A stretch of DNA of 9,124 bases from Actinomycetes bacterium (lineage in GTDB: Bacteria > Actinomycetota > CALGFH01). Positions 1 through 5,701 of the stretch are shown here, piece after piece. The number at the start of each line of letters is the position of its first letter. The first letter of the stretch is position 1. The stretch lies in contig JASLIH010000442.1 in NCBI GenBank assembly GCA_030152105.1, positions 1 through 9,124 of the forward strand. The letters are read 5' to 3'. Both the position numbers and the translations under genes were made by a program. The notes beneath the pieces are model-generated. The model was not told the origin of the DNA. It did no database searches and worked only from the letters and a program-made list of their open reading frames with translations.

Positions 1-32
1 GTCAGGTCGTTGAGGAGCTCGATGACGTCCAC
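1..32 (-). CDS. 5' end of an unidentified gene, truncated by the window edge
   Basis: Reading leftward, a GTG codon at 32-30 opens a frame MDVIELLNDL that continues off the window. It is preceded by AGGAGG (plus-strand CCTCCT at 37-42) with a 4-nt spacer, a near-ideal ribosome binding site. It begins 12 nt after the cupredoxin stop codon, so it is probably co-transcribed with that gene. Ten residues are too few to name a family. The call rests on the binding site, the start and the spacing, not on homology. Confidence 0.5.
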   Translation of the reverse strand, partial: MDVIELLNDL

Positions 33-44
33 GACGCCTCCTGG

Positions 45-467
45 TCAGGTCACGGCGATCTTGGCGGTCATGCTCGGGTGGATGCTGCAGAAGTAGTCGA
101 AGCCGTCGGTGACGACCAGGCTGAACTGCTTGCCCGGGTCGAGCACGCCCGAGTCGATCCCGCCGGAGCGGGCCGTGACCGTGTGGGGGGCGGTGTCGTC
201 GTTGTCGAAGACGACCGTGGCGCCCCTGGCCACCGTGAGGGTCCCCGGGGCGAAGCTGAGCCCGGCCATCTTCACCGTGCCCCCGCCCCCGCCGGCGGCG
301 GCGGCCACCGGCTGCGCCCCATCGGCGGCGGTGGGAGCGGCCGGCGTGTCGTCGGCCAGCTGGTCGCGGAGGATGATCACCGGGCCGGCCACGGCCAGCC
401 CGACCATCACGACGACGACCAGCAGCCAGACCGGGTTCGGGCGTGCTCGATCGGCGGCTTGGCTCAT
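45..467 (-). CDS. Membrane-anchored cupredoxin (plastocyanin/amicyanin-like) copper protein
   Basis: This 140-residue protein has a short basic N-terminus and one hydrophobic segment (about residues 13-33) that should anchor it as an uncleaved signal or lipid-free membrane anchor. An Ala/Pro/Gly-rich linker (about 40-63) follows, then a single cupredoxin domain (about 64-140). The type I copper ligands are all present: His95 in the APHTV motif, then Cys127, His130 and Met133 in the C-x2-H-x2-M loop. Such small blue copper proteins carry single electrons outside the cytoplasmic membrane, but the redox partner cannot be told from this window. The start is ATG at 467-465; the upstream Shine-Dalgarno is weak. 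The gene lies about 90 nt downstream of the J-domain gene and 12 nt before the next gene on the same strand, so a small operon is likely. The family call is firm; the specific role is unknown. Confidence 0.88.
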   Translation of the reverse strand: MSQAADRARPNPVWLLVVVVMVGLAVAGPVIILRDQLADDTPAAPTAADGAQPVAAAAGGGGGTVKMAGLSFAPGTLTVARGATVVFDNDDTAPHTVTARSGGIDSGVLDPGKQFSLVVTDGFDYFCSIHPSMTAKIAVT

Positions 468-542
468 GTCCCGGTATATCTACAGGAACCCGAGCAGCGC
501 GGCCAGCCCCGCCAGCAGCTGTTGCGTCGTCGGGACCCGTAC

Positions 543-556
543 CCCGCGAACGCGGG
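543..556 (-). terminator. Possible intrinsic-type hairpin after the J-domain gene
   Basis: CCCGCG and CGCGGG form a perfect 6-bp inverted repeat around only 2 nt (in practice a 5-bp stem with a 4-nt loop). It begins one base beyond the stop codon of the J-domain gene. There is no U-tract, as is common for GC-rich actinobacterial terminators, so it could instead be an mRNA-stabilising stem or chance in GC-rich DNA. Confidence 0.35.
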
Positions 557-557
557 C

Positions 558-1376
558 CTACTCCCACGCTCCCGCGGCCACCGTCCGGCGGTCGAGCTCG
601 AGCTGGGCCTCGCTGATCTGGCGGTCCAGCTCCCTGACCATGTGGGCCAGCAGGTCCCAGCCCTCCCGGGTGGCCTTCTCGACCCGGCGTCGCAGCCAGC
701 CCATGGCCGAGGCGTCCAGCTCGGTCAGCTCGTCGTCGATGCGCCGCATGCTCGCCTCGACCTGGGCGATGCGGCGCAGCGTCCGCTCCAGCTCGGCCGC
801 GGCCCCGCCGCCGGTCACCGCCTCGGGGCTGGCGTGCCAGTCCTCCAGCAGGCGTTCCAGGGCGGCCACGTCGCCCTGCTCGTAGGCGTCGTTGGCCGCC
901 ACCATCAGGTTGGTGCGCCGCTCCCGCTCCTGGGCGTCGCCGGCCAGGTCGGGATGGATGAGGCGGGCGAGCTGGCGGAACAGCCGCTTGGCGTCGTCGC
1001 CGACCACCGCCCGCCGCTCCGGCTCCCTGTCCGGCTCGCGCTCCCCCCAGGCCCAGTTCTGCCCGCCGGGCAGGCCCTGGCCAGGGTAGCGGTCGGCCGG
1101 GCCGTCGCCGTCCTCGTCGGGCTCGCCCGGGAGTGGGCCGTCGCCCAGGGCGGTCTCGTCGAGCCGCTCGGCCAGCTCGTCGAGCCGGGCGTAGCGGGCG
1201 CCAAGGGCCTTGCGGTAGCTGGTCTCGAAGGCGTGCAGCTCACCGCGGAACGCGGCCAGGCCGCGCTCGCGCTCCAGGAGCTGGCGCGACAGCACCAGGA
1301 GCTCGGCCTTGCGGCGGACGAGCTCCTCCGCACCGGGGCCGGGATGCCACTCGATCGCCGAGAGGGGGTCCTTCAC
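558..1376 (-). CDS. J-domain-like protein with flanking coiled coils
   Basis: The protein has 272 residues. Its central region (about 128-176) resembles a DnaJ J domain, with a helix ending in the signature HPD tripeptide at residues 141-143, then a helix containing ANDAYEQGD as in helix III. On both sides are long charged helices likely to form coiled coils (about 16-75, and about 193-222 with 245-265). An acidic, Gly/Pro-rich linker (about 78-125) lies before the J region. There is no Gly/Phe region or zinc finger, so it is a class C-type J protein. HPD proteins stimulate the ATPase of an Hsp70 partner; which client this one serves is unknown. GTG at 1376 is the first possible start because an in-frame TAA lies five codons upstream. 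No Shine-Dalgarno is visible, suggesting leaderless translation. The J-domain call is good but the domain is short and divergent. Confidence 0.75.
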   Translation of the reverse strand: MKDPLSAIEWHPGPGAEELVRRKAELLVLSRQLLERERGLAAFRGELHAFETSYRKALGARYARLDELAERLDETALGDGPLPGEPDEDGDGPADRYPGQGLPGGQNWAWGEREPDREPERRAVVGDDAKRLFRQLARLIHPDLAGDAQERERRTNLMVAANDAYEQGDVAALERLLEDWHASPEAVTGGGAAAELERTLRRIAQVEASMRRIDDELTELDASAMGWLRRRVEKATREGWDLLAHMVRELDRQISEAQLELDRRTVAAGAWE

Positions 1377-1385
1377 AAGGGCAGG

Positions 1386-1391
1386 ACGTTA
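1386..1391 (-). promoter_or_regulatory. Candidate -10 element for a leaderless J-domain transcript
   Basis: On the minus strand TAACGT sits 9 nt before the GTG start of the J-domain gene. Transcription from it would begin about at the start codon, which agrees with the missing Shine-Dalgarno. The only -35-like hexamer (TTGGCG) is 19 nt away, a little far, so support is weak. Confidence 0.3.
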
Positions 1392-1400
1392 CCCGAGGGC

Positions 1401-1435
1401 CCCCGCCGGTCGCCAACCGTCAGGCCCCGGCGGGG
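1401..1435. promoter_or_regulatory. Perfect 9-bp inverted repeat in the J-domain/alaC divergent gap
   Basis: CCCCGCCGG (1401-1409) and CCGGCGGGG (1427-1435) are exact reverse complements separated by 17 nt. The dyad sits between the divergent J-domain gene and alaC, just before a TAGGCT -10-like element (1436-1441) on the plus strand. It could be an operator for alaC or both genes, or a 5' hairpin. Both arms are pure G/C, so a chance dyad is possible in this composition. Confidence 0.35.
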
Positions 1436-1441
1436 TAGGCT
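1436..1441 (+). promoter_or_regulatory. Candidate -10 element for alaC
   Basis: TAGGCT lies 34 nt before the alaC GTG start and resembles the actinobacterial -10 consensus. No convincing -35 hexamer is present at the right distance (CCAACC at 17 nt), so an activator or an alternative sigma factor may be involved, or the match may be chance. Confidence 0.3.
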
Positions 1442-1475
1442 GCGAGCTTCACGCGCTGCCAGATGGGGGTCGACT

Positions 1476-2651
1476 GTGGAGTTCCGGCGCATCACCAACC
1501 TGCCGCCGTACGTGTTCACCATCATCGACGGGCTGAAGGTGGCGGCCAGGCGGGCCGGCGAGGACGTGATCGACCTCGGCTTCGGCAACCCCGACCTGCC
1601 GTCGCCCCCCACGGCCGTGGACAAGCTGTGCGAGGCCGTCCGCAACCCCCGCAACCACCGCTACTCGGCCAGCCGCGGCATCCCCAAGCTGCGCCAGGCC
1701 GTGGCCGACCTGTACCGGCGGCGCTTCGGCGTCGAGCTCGACCCCGAGACCGAGGCCATCACCACCATCGGGGCCAAGGAGGGCTACTCGCACCTGATGT
1801 GGGTGCTGCTCCAGCCGGGCGACGCCGCCCTGGTGCCCTCGCCGTCCTACCCCATCCACATCTGGGGGCCGCTGTTCGCCGGGGCCGAGGTCCGCGAGAT
1901 CCCGGTGGGCACCGGCGAGGACTTCTTCGAGAACGTCAAGCAGGCCTACCGGTTCTCCTGGCCCCGGCCCCGGGTGATCGTGCTGTCGTTCCCCCACAAC
2001 CCGACCACCACCTGCGTCGACCTCGCCTTCATGCAGCGGATGGTCGACTTCGCCCTCGAGAACGAGGTCCTGCTGGTCCACGACAACGCCTACGCCGAGC
2101 TCGGCTTCGACGGCTTCCGCCCGCCGTCGATCCTCCAGGCCGACGGGGCCAAGCGGTGCGCTGTCGAGCTGTACTCGATGACCAAGTCCTACTCCATGGC
2201 CGGCTGGCGCATGGCCTATCTGGTCGGCAACGCCGAGGTCGTGCAGGCGCTGGCCAAGCTCAAGTCCTACCTCGACTACGGCGCCTTCCAGCCGATCCAG
2301 ATCGCCGCCACCGTGACCCTCAACGAGGACCCGGACCACCCCGAGCGGGCCCAGGCGGTCTACCAGTCCCGGCGCGACGCCCTCTGCGACGGGCTGCGCC
2401 GGATCGGCTGGGAGGTCGAGCCGCCGAGGGGGTCCATGTTCGTCTGGGCGCCCATCCCCGAGCCCTACCGGGAGCTGGGCTCGGTCGAGTTCGCCTCCAA
2501 GCTGGTCAAGGAGGCCCGGGTGGCCACCTCCCCCGGCGTCGGCTTCGGCCCGGGGGGCGACGGCCACGTGCGCTTCGCCCTGATCGAGAACGAGCAGCGC
2601 ATCGGCCAGGGCGTCCGCAACCTCCGCCGCGCCCTGACCAAGCTCGGCTAG
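1476..2651 (+). CDS. alaC: Alanine (glutamate-pyruvate) aminotransferase, PLP-dependent
   Basis: This 391-residue fold-type I aminotransferase follows E. coli AlaC (YfdZ) closely along its length as I recall that sequence: an N-terminal RRI-x2-LPPYVF start, GFGNPD, YSASRGIP, the TIGAKEG loop, PSPSYPIHI, and the C-terminal HVRFALIEN. Key residues are visible: Asn175 and Asp203 that hold the cofactor, Tyr206, the Schiff-base lysine Lys237 in the SMTKSYSMAGWR motif, and Arg366 that binds the substrate carboxylate. AlaC transfers an amino group between glutamate and pyruvate to make alanine in the cytoplasm; relatives include LL-diaminopimelate aminotransferases, so the substrate is probable rather than proven. 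The frame stays open far upstream, but the GTG at 1476 matches the family N-terminus and has GGGGG at 1465-1469 as a possible binding site. It converges on the Lrp-type gene and overlaps it by 4 nt. Confidence 0.9.
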   Translation: MEFRRITNLPPYVFTIIDGLKVAARRAGEDVIDLGFGNPDLPSPPTAVDKLCEAVRNPRNHRYSASRGIPKLRQAVADLYRRRFGVELDPETEAITTIGAKEGYSHLMWVLLQPGDAALVPSPSYPIHIWGPLFAGAEVREIPVGTGEDFFENVKQAYRFSWPRPRVIVLSFPHNPTTTCVDLAFMQRMVDFALENEVLLVHDNAYAELGFDGFRPPSILQADGAKRCAVELYSMTKSYSMAGWRMAYLVGNAEVVQALAKLKSYLDYGAFQPIQIAATVTLNEDPDHPERAQAVYQSRRDALCDGLRRIGWEVEPPRGSMFVWAPIPEPYRELGSVEFASKLVKEARVATSPGVGFGPGGDGHVRFALIENEQRIGQGVRNLRRALTKLG

Positions 2652-3112
2652 GGGATCTCCCACTCGTAGGAGAACTTGGCCACCTTCAGGATCAGGCTGG
2701 TCTCGGCGCCGGTGACCCCCTTGAGCGCCCCCAGCTTGCGGGAGACGAACTCCAGCAGGTGCTCCTGGTCGTTGAAGAACGCCTCGACGATGATGTCGTA
2801 GCGCCCGGTCGCGACCCCGACGTAGCGGACCTCCTGGTAGGTGACCAGCCGCTCGGAGATCGCCTGCATGCTGGGCAGCTGGACCGAGATCCCGATGATG
2901 GCCGACAGGGTCATCCCCACCGCCCGCGGGGTCGGCACCGCCACCACGTTGACCAGGTCCTCGTCGATCAGCCGGGCGATCCGCTTGCGGATGGTCGTCT
3001 CGGTCACCTCCAGCGCCCTGGCGATGTCGGTGTTGCTGGTCCGCCCGTCCCGCTGCAGCAACCGGATGATCTCCCGGTCCACCTCGTCCACCGGCCCTCG
3101 AATCCGCTGCAT
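2648..3112 (-). CDS. Lrp/AsnC-family transcriptional regulator
   Basis: The protein has 154 residues, the normal size for the family. An N-terminal winged helix-turn-helix (about 8-57) contains the pattern DREIIRLLQRDGR followed by SNTDIARALEVTETTIRKRIARL. A C-terminal RAM ligand-binding domain (about 67-148) carries the effector-loop signature VATGRYDIIVE at 100-110. These proteins form dimers and octamers that sense amino acids or related small molecules. The ATG at 3112 is chosen because GAGGG lies 4 nt upstream and the resulting length fits; a TTG at 3184 would add 24 non-conserved residues. It is divergent from the permease operon, sharing a 187-nt gap with dyad sequences, so it most likely controls that operon and perhaps itself. 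Its stop codon shares the CTAG palindrome with the end of alaC. Confidence 0.93.
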   Translation of the reverse strand: MQRIRGPVDEVDREIIRLLQRDGRTSNTDIARALEVTETTIRKRIARLIDEDLVNVVAVPTPRAVGMTLSAIIGISVQLPSMQAISERLVTYQEVRYVGVATGRYDIIVEAFFNDQEHLLEFVSRKLGALKGVTGAETSLILKVAKFSYEWEIP

Positions 3113-3170
3113 ATCACCCTCGCTGTCGTTCGCCGTCCCCGTCCGCAGTTCCTTCGTTCTCCGGTGCTTC

Positions 3171-3186
3171 GGTTCGATATTCAACC
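3171..3186. promoter_or_regulatory. AT-centred imperfect palindrome, candidate Lrp-type operator
   Basis: GGTT-N2-ATAT-N2-AACC is symmetric at 12 of 16 positions and is one of the few AT-rich spots in this stretch. It lies about 60 nt upstream of the regulator's ATG, where it could overlap the regulator's own promoter (GAATAT on the minus strand is -10-like). The form, a dyad around an A/T core, is typical of Lrp/AsnC sites. Binding is inferred. Confidence 0.4.
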
Positions 3187-3199
3187 ACTCGACCGCTTC

Positions 3200-3220
3200 T
3201 CAGGTCGCTTTTCGACCTGA
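3200..3220. promoter_or_regulatory. Perfect 8-bp inverted repeat, candidate operator of the permease operon
   Basis: TCAGGTCG (3200-3207) and CGACCTGA (3213-3220) are exact reverse complements around CTTTT. A further direct TCGACC copy lies at 3189-3194, giving three half-sites. The dyad ends 15 nt before the -35 hexamer of the permease promoter, a position suited to activation or to bending by an Lrp-type protein. A transcribed hairpin on the minus strand upstream of the regulator is the alternative. Confidence 0.5.
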
Positions 3221-3235
3221 ACGATCCACCGCGCG

Positions 3236-3264
3236 TTGACATTCAAACCCCTCCCTGATAAGCC
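3236..3264 (+). promoter_or_regulatory. Promoter of the permease operon
   Basis: A perfect TTGACA -35 hexamer (3236-3241) is followed after 17 nt by TAAGCC (3259-3264), preceded by TG at 3256-3257 as in an extended -10. The start of transcription should fall near 3271, leaving about 29 nt of leader containing the strong Shine-Dalgarno. This is the best sigma70-type promoter in the window. Confidence 0.6.
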
Positions 3265-3285
3265 GTCGCCGGCAAACGTCGTCCC

Positions 3286-3292
3286 AGGAGGT
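3286..3292 (+). promoter_or_regulatory. Strong ribosome binding site that fixes the permease start
   Basis: AGGAGGT lies 7 nt before the GTG at 3300. It is a full match to the anti-Shine-Dalgarno and settles the start of the permease on a non-ATG codon. Confidence 0.85.
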
Positions 3293-3299
3293 AGCGACG

Positions 3300-4928
3300 G
3301 TGGCGAAACAGGCCGATCTGGCCGGCCGCGGGGTCTTCTCCCGGCCGGCGTCGGGGCTGATCCGGGTCGCGGGGTCGGCCGACGTCTTCATCTACAACGT
3401 GGGGCTGGTCTCGGTCGGGATCGCCATCGCGCTCAACCAGTACTACGGCCCCAGCCTGTACCCGGGCGCCGGCATCTGGCTCTCGACCCTGCTGGCCGCC
3501 CTGGGCATGCTGGCCGTCGCCGCCACCTTCTACTACTGGTCGGTGATCTTCCCCCGCTCGGGCGGCGTCTACGTGTCGCTGTCGCGCGGCCTCAGCCCCG
3601 GCTTCGCCTTTGTCGGCTCGCTGGTCGAGACCGTCATCCTCCTCTACTACGCCGCCTTCGCGGCCTCGCTGATCGTCAAGGTCGGACTGTCGTCGTTCTT
3701 CGCCACCGTCGGGGTGGTCGCCGGCAACCGGACCCTGCTCGACTGGGCCGCCTCCACCGCCGAGCCCAGCGGGGTGTTCTGGATCGGCACGGCCACCCTG
3801 GTGCTGGCCGGGGTGCTGCTGGCCACCGGCACCCGCCGCTACTTCACGGTCCAGAAGGCGCTGTTCGCCCTGGCCGTCGCCGGCACCCTGGTCCTGGTGG
3901 CGGTGCTGCTGCTGGGCAGCCGCGACACCTTCAAGGCCAACCTCACCGAGCTCACCGGGCTCGACTACGCCGGCGTGGTCGCCATCGCCAAGCAGAACGG
4001 CTACGAGACGGGCAGCTTCAACATCGGCACCTCGATCGCGTTCCTGGTCTTCCCGCTGCTGCCCCTGCTCGGGGCCGTGCAGTCGATCGGCATAGGCGGC
4101 GAGGTCAAGCGGGTCCGCCGCTCCCAGCTGTTCGGCATGCTGGGCGCGGTCGTCGCCACCGGGCTGCTGATCGCGCTGTTCGACGGCCTGGCGGCCAAGG
4201 CGTTCGGGTACGAGTTCCAGGGCGCCATCGGCTTCAACTCGATCTCGGGCATCGCCGACGGCTCCACCGAGGCGTCGGTCGGGGCCGCGCCCTGGTTCAC
4301 CGTGCTGGCCGGCATCCTGACCAGCAACGTGCTCCTGGCCACGGTGATCATGGCCACCTTCGTGGCCTGGATCTGGTTCTGGGTGCCGGCCGAGCTGGCC
4401 TACACGACCCGGACGATGATCGCCTGGTCGTTCGACCGGCTGGCCCCCGACCGGCTCGGCTACGTCAGCCAGCGGTTCCACACCCCGGTGGTGGCCATCG
4501 GCCTGTCGACCGCCGGGGCGATCGTGTTCATGTGGCTGATCGCCTACCGCAACATCGCCTTCCTGAGCCTGATCGAGGCGCTGGTGGTGGTCTGGGGGGC
4601 GGCCATGGTGGCGGCCATCCTGTTCCCCCGGACCCGGCGCGACCTGTTCCAGGCCTCCCCGGTCGCCGGGTCCCGGATCGGCGGCGTGCCCGTCATGGTC
4701 GTGACCGCCGCCCTCTCAGTGGCCTTCTTCGCCCTGGTGCTGTACCTGCTCTGGAACGACCCCATCGCCGCCGGCCCGATGTTCACCCTCGACCACCTGT
4801 CGCGGGAGTTCTGGATCGTGCTCGGCATCGTGGTGTTCGGCGTGGCCTGGTTCCTCGGCACCCGGCTGTACCGGCGCCGCCAGGGGATCGACGTCGACCT
4901 CGCCTTCCGGCAGATCCCCATCGAGTGA
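3300..4928 (+). CDS. APC-superfamily amino acid/amine permease
   Basis: This 542-residue polytopic membrane protein has about twelve hydrophobic segments (roughly 28-46, 60-82, 100-125, 160-176, 187-206, 242-265, 277-298, 330-358, 398-414, 420-441, 463-485, 502-520). It carries family landmarks: FPRSGGVYVSLSRGLSP after segment 2, and a cytoplasmic loop FDRLAPDRLGYVSQRFHTPVVA before segment 9. Members import amino acids, polyamines or related amines in symport with protons or sodium. The substrate cannot be read from sequence, but the downstream gamma-glutamyl ligase suggests an amine or amino acid. It is first in its operon, with its own promoter and binding site, and divergent from an Lrp-type regulator. 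Its TGA overlaps the ATG of the next gene (TGATG), implying translational coupling. The family is sure; the substrate is open. Confidence 0.92.
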   Translation: MAKQADLAGRGVFSRPASGLIRVAGSADVFIYNVGLVSVGIAIALNQYYGPSLYPGAGIWLSTLLAALGMLAVAATFYYWSVIFPRSGGVYVSLSRGLSPGFAFVGSLVETVILLYYAAFAASLIVKVGLSSFFATVGVVAGNRTLLDWAASTAEPSGVFWIGTATLVLAGVLLATGTRRYFTVQKALFALAVAGTLVLVAVLLLGSRDTFKANLTELTGLDYAGVVAIAKQNGYETGSFNIGTSIAFLVFPLLPLLGAVQSIGIGGEVKRVRRSQLFGMLGAVVATGLLIALFDGLAAKAFGYEFQGAIGFNSISGIADGSTEASVGAAPWFTVLAGILTSNVLLATVIMATFVAWIWFWVPAELAYTTRTMIAWSFDRLAPDRLGYVSQRFHTPVVAIGLSTAGAIVFMWLIAYRNIAFLSLIEALVVVWGAAMVAAILFPRTRRDLFQASPVAGSRIGGVPVMVVTAALSVAFFALVLYLLWNDPIAAGPMFTLDHLSREFWIVLGIVVFGVAWFLGTRLYRRRQGIDVDLAFRQIPIE

Positions 4929-5701
4929 TGTCCGGGCAGGCGCCCCGGCCCGGCTGGGCGGCGGTCCACGAGGCGGCCGTCGCCCTGGTGGACGAGGCCG
5001 GGGCGCGCGGGCAGGTGCTGCGGCTGGTCGGCTCCACCGGCATCCGGCTGCACTGCCCGCCGGCCGCGGCCGCCCTCGACCGGCTGGGCCGCCCGGCCAA
5101 GGACATCGACGTCGTCTGCCGCCACGAGGACCGCAAGGGGCTGCGGCGGCTGCTGGAGGAGCGCGGCTGGGAGGTCGACCGCGACCTGCTGGTGGCCATG
5201 GAGGGCCGCCGCTACGCCTTCCGCCACCCGACGAGCGGCCTGGAGCTGGACGTGTTCGTCGACCGGCTGGAGTTCTGCCACACCATCGAGCTGCGCGACC
5301 GGCTCGGGGCCCGGGACGTCACCGTGCCGGTCGAGGACCTCCTGCTGCAGAAGCTCCAGATCGTCCGGCAGACGGTCACCGACCGTATGGACGCCAGCGC
5401 GGTGCTGGCCACCCACCCGGTATCGGAGGGGTCGGAGGGGCCCGAGGCCATCGACGCCCGGTACGTCGCCGGGCTGCTGGCCCGGGACTGGGGGTTCCAC
5501 CACACCGCCATCGCCAACCTGGCCGCGCTGCGCGACCACCCGGAGGGCAACGGCGCCGCCGCGACGGTCGCCGAGCGGATCGACGCCCTGCTGGCGGCGA
5601 TCCAGGCGGCGCCGAAGTCGGTCAGGTGGCGGGCCAGGGCCAGGGTGGGGGAACGGATGCAGTGGTGGCAGGACGTCGACGAGCGCGAGGCGGTGTACTG
5701 A
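4928..5701 (+). CDS. Nucleotidyltransferase-fold protein of unknown target
   Basis: The 257-residue protein shows the core of the polymerase-beta-like nucleotidyltransferase fold: a GS pair at residues 35-36, a D-x-D metal motif at 59-61 (KDIDVV) and a third acidic residue at 108 in the strand LELDVFV. The segment VPVEDLLLQKLQIV (about 137-150) is typical of proteins near the AbiEii/MNT-like groups. The C-terminal part (about 172-257) looks helical and is joined by a short Ser-Glu-Gly linker. The catalytic triad appears intact, so transfer of a nucleotide to a protein, RNA or small molecule is expected, but the target is unknown. The ATG overlaps the permease stop by 1 nt, and the stop abuts the GTG of the phosphoesterase gene, so all three are probably made together. 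No antitoxin-like partner is seen next to it, which argues against a simple toxin pair. Confidence 0.75.
   Translation: MSGQAPRPGWAAVHEAAVALVDEAGARGQVLRLVGSTGIRLHCPPAAAALDRLGRPAKDIDVVCRHEDRKGLRRLLEERGWEVDRDLLVAMEGRRYAFRHPTSGLELDVFVDRLEFCHTIELRDRLGARDVTVPVEDLLLQKLQIVRQTVTDRMDASAVLATHPVSEGSEGPEAIDARYVAGLLARDWGFHHTAIANLAALRDHPEGNGAAATVAERIDALLAAIQAAPKSVRWRARARVGERMQWWQDVDEREAVY

Noticed and set aside
480..557. Small minus-strand peptide ending QLLAGLAALLGFL just before the cupredoxin gene
   Set aside because: The frame is the continuation of the J-domain frame past its stop and contains no ATG, GTG or TTG start, so only readthrough could make it.
78..1475. Long plus-strand open frame running into alaC, which would give an 857-residue protein
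   Set aside because: The upstream part is antisense to the cupredoxin and J-domain genes, is low-complexity (Arg/Gly/Pro/Val-rich) and has no family likeness. The frame stays open only because of high GC. The conserved aminotransferase begins at GTG 1476.
1449..2663. 404-residue minus-strand frame opposite alaC
   Set aside because: It is rich in Gly/Val/Asp/His as expected from the reverse of a GC-biased coding frame, with no recognisable domain. alaC on the other strand has clear catalytic motifs.
3113..3184. N-terminal extension of the Lrp-type regulator from a TTG start at 3184
   Set aside because: The 24 extra residues are not family-like, and the ATG at 3112 has a Shine-Dalgarno and gives the usual length.
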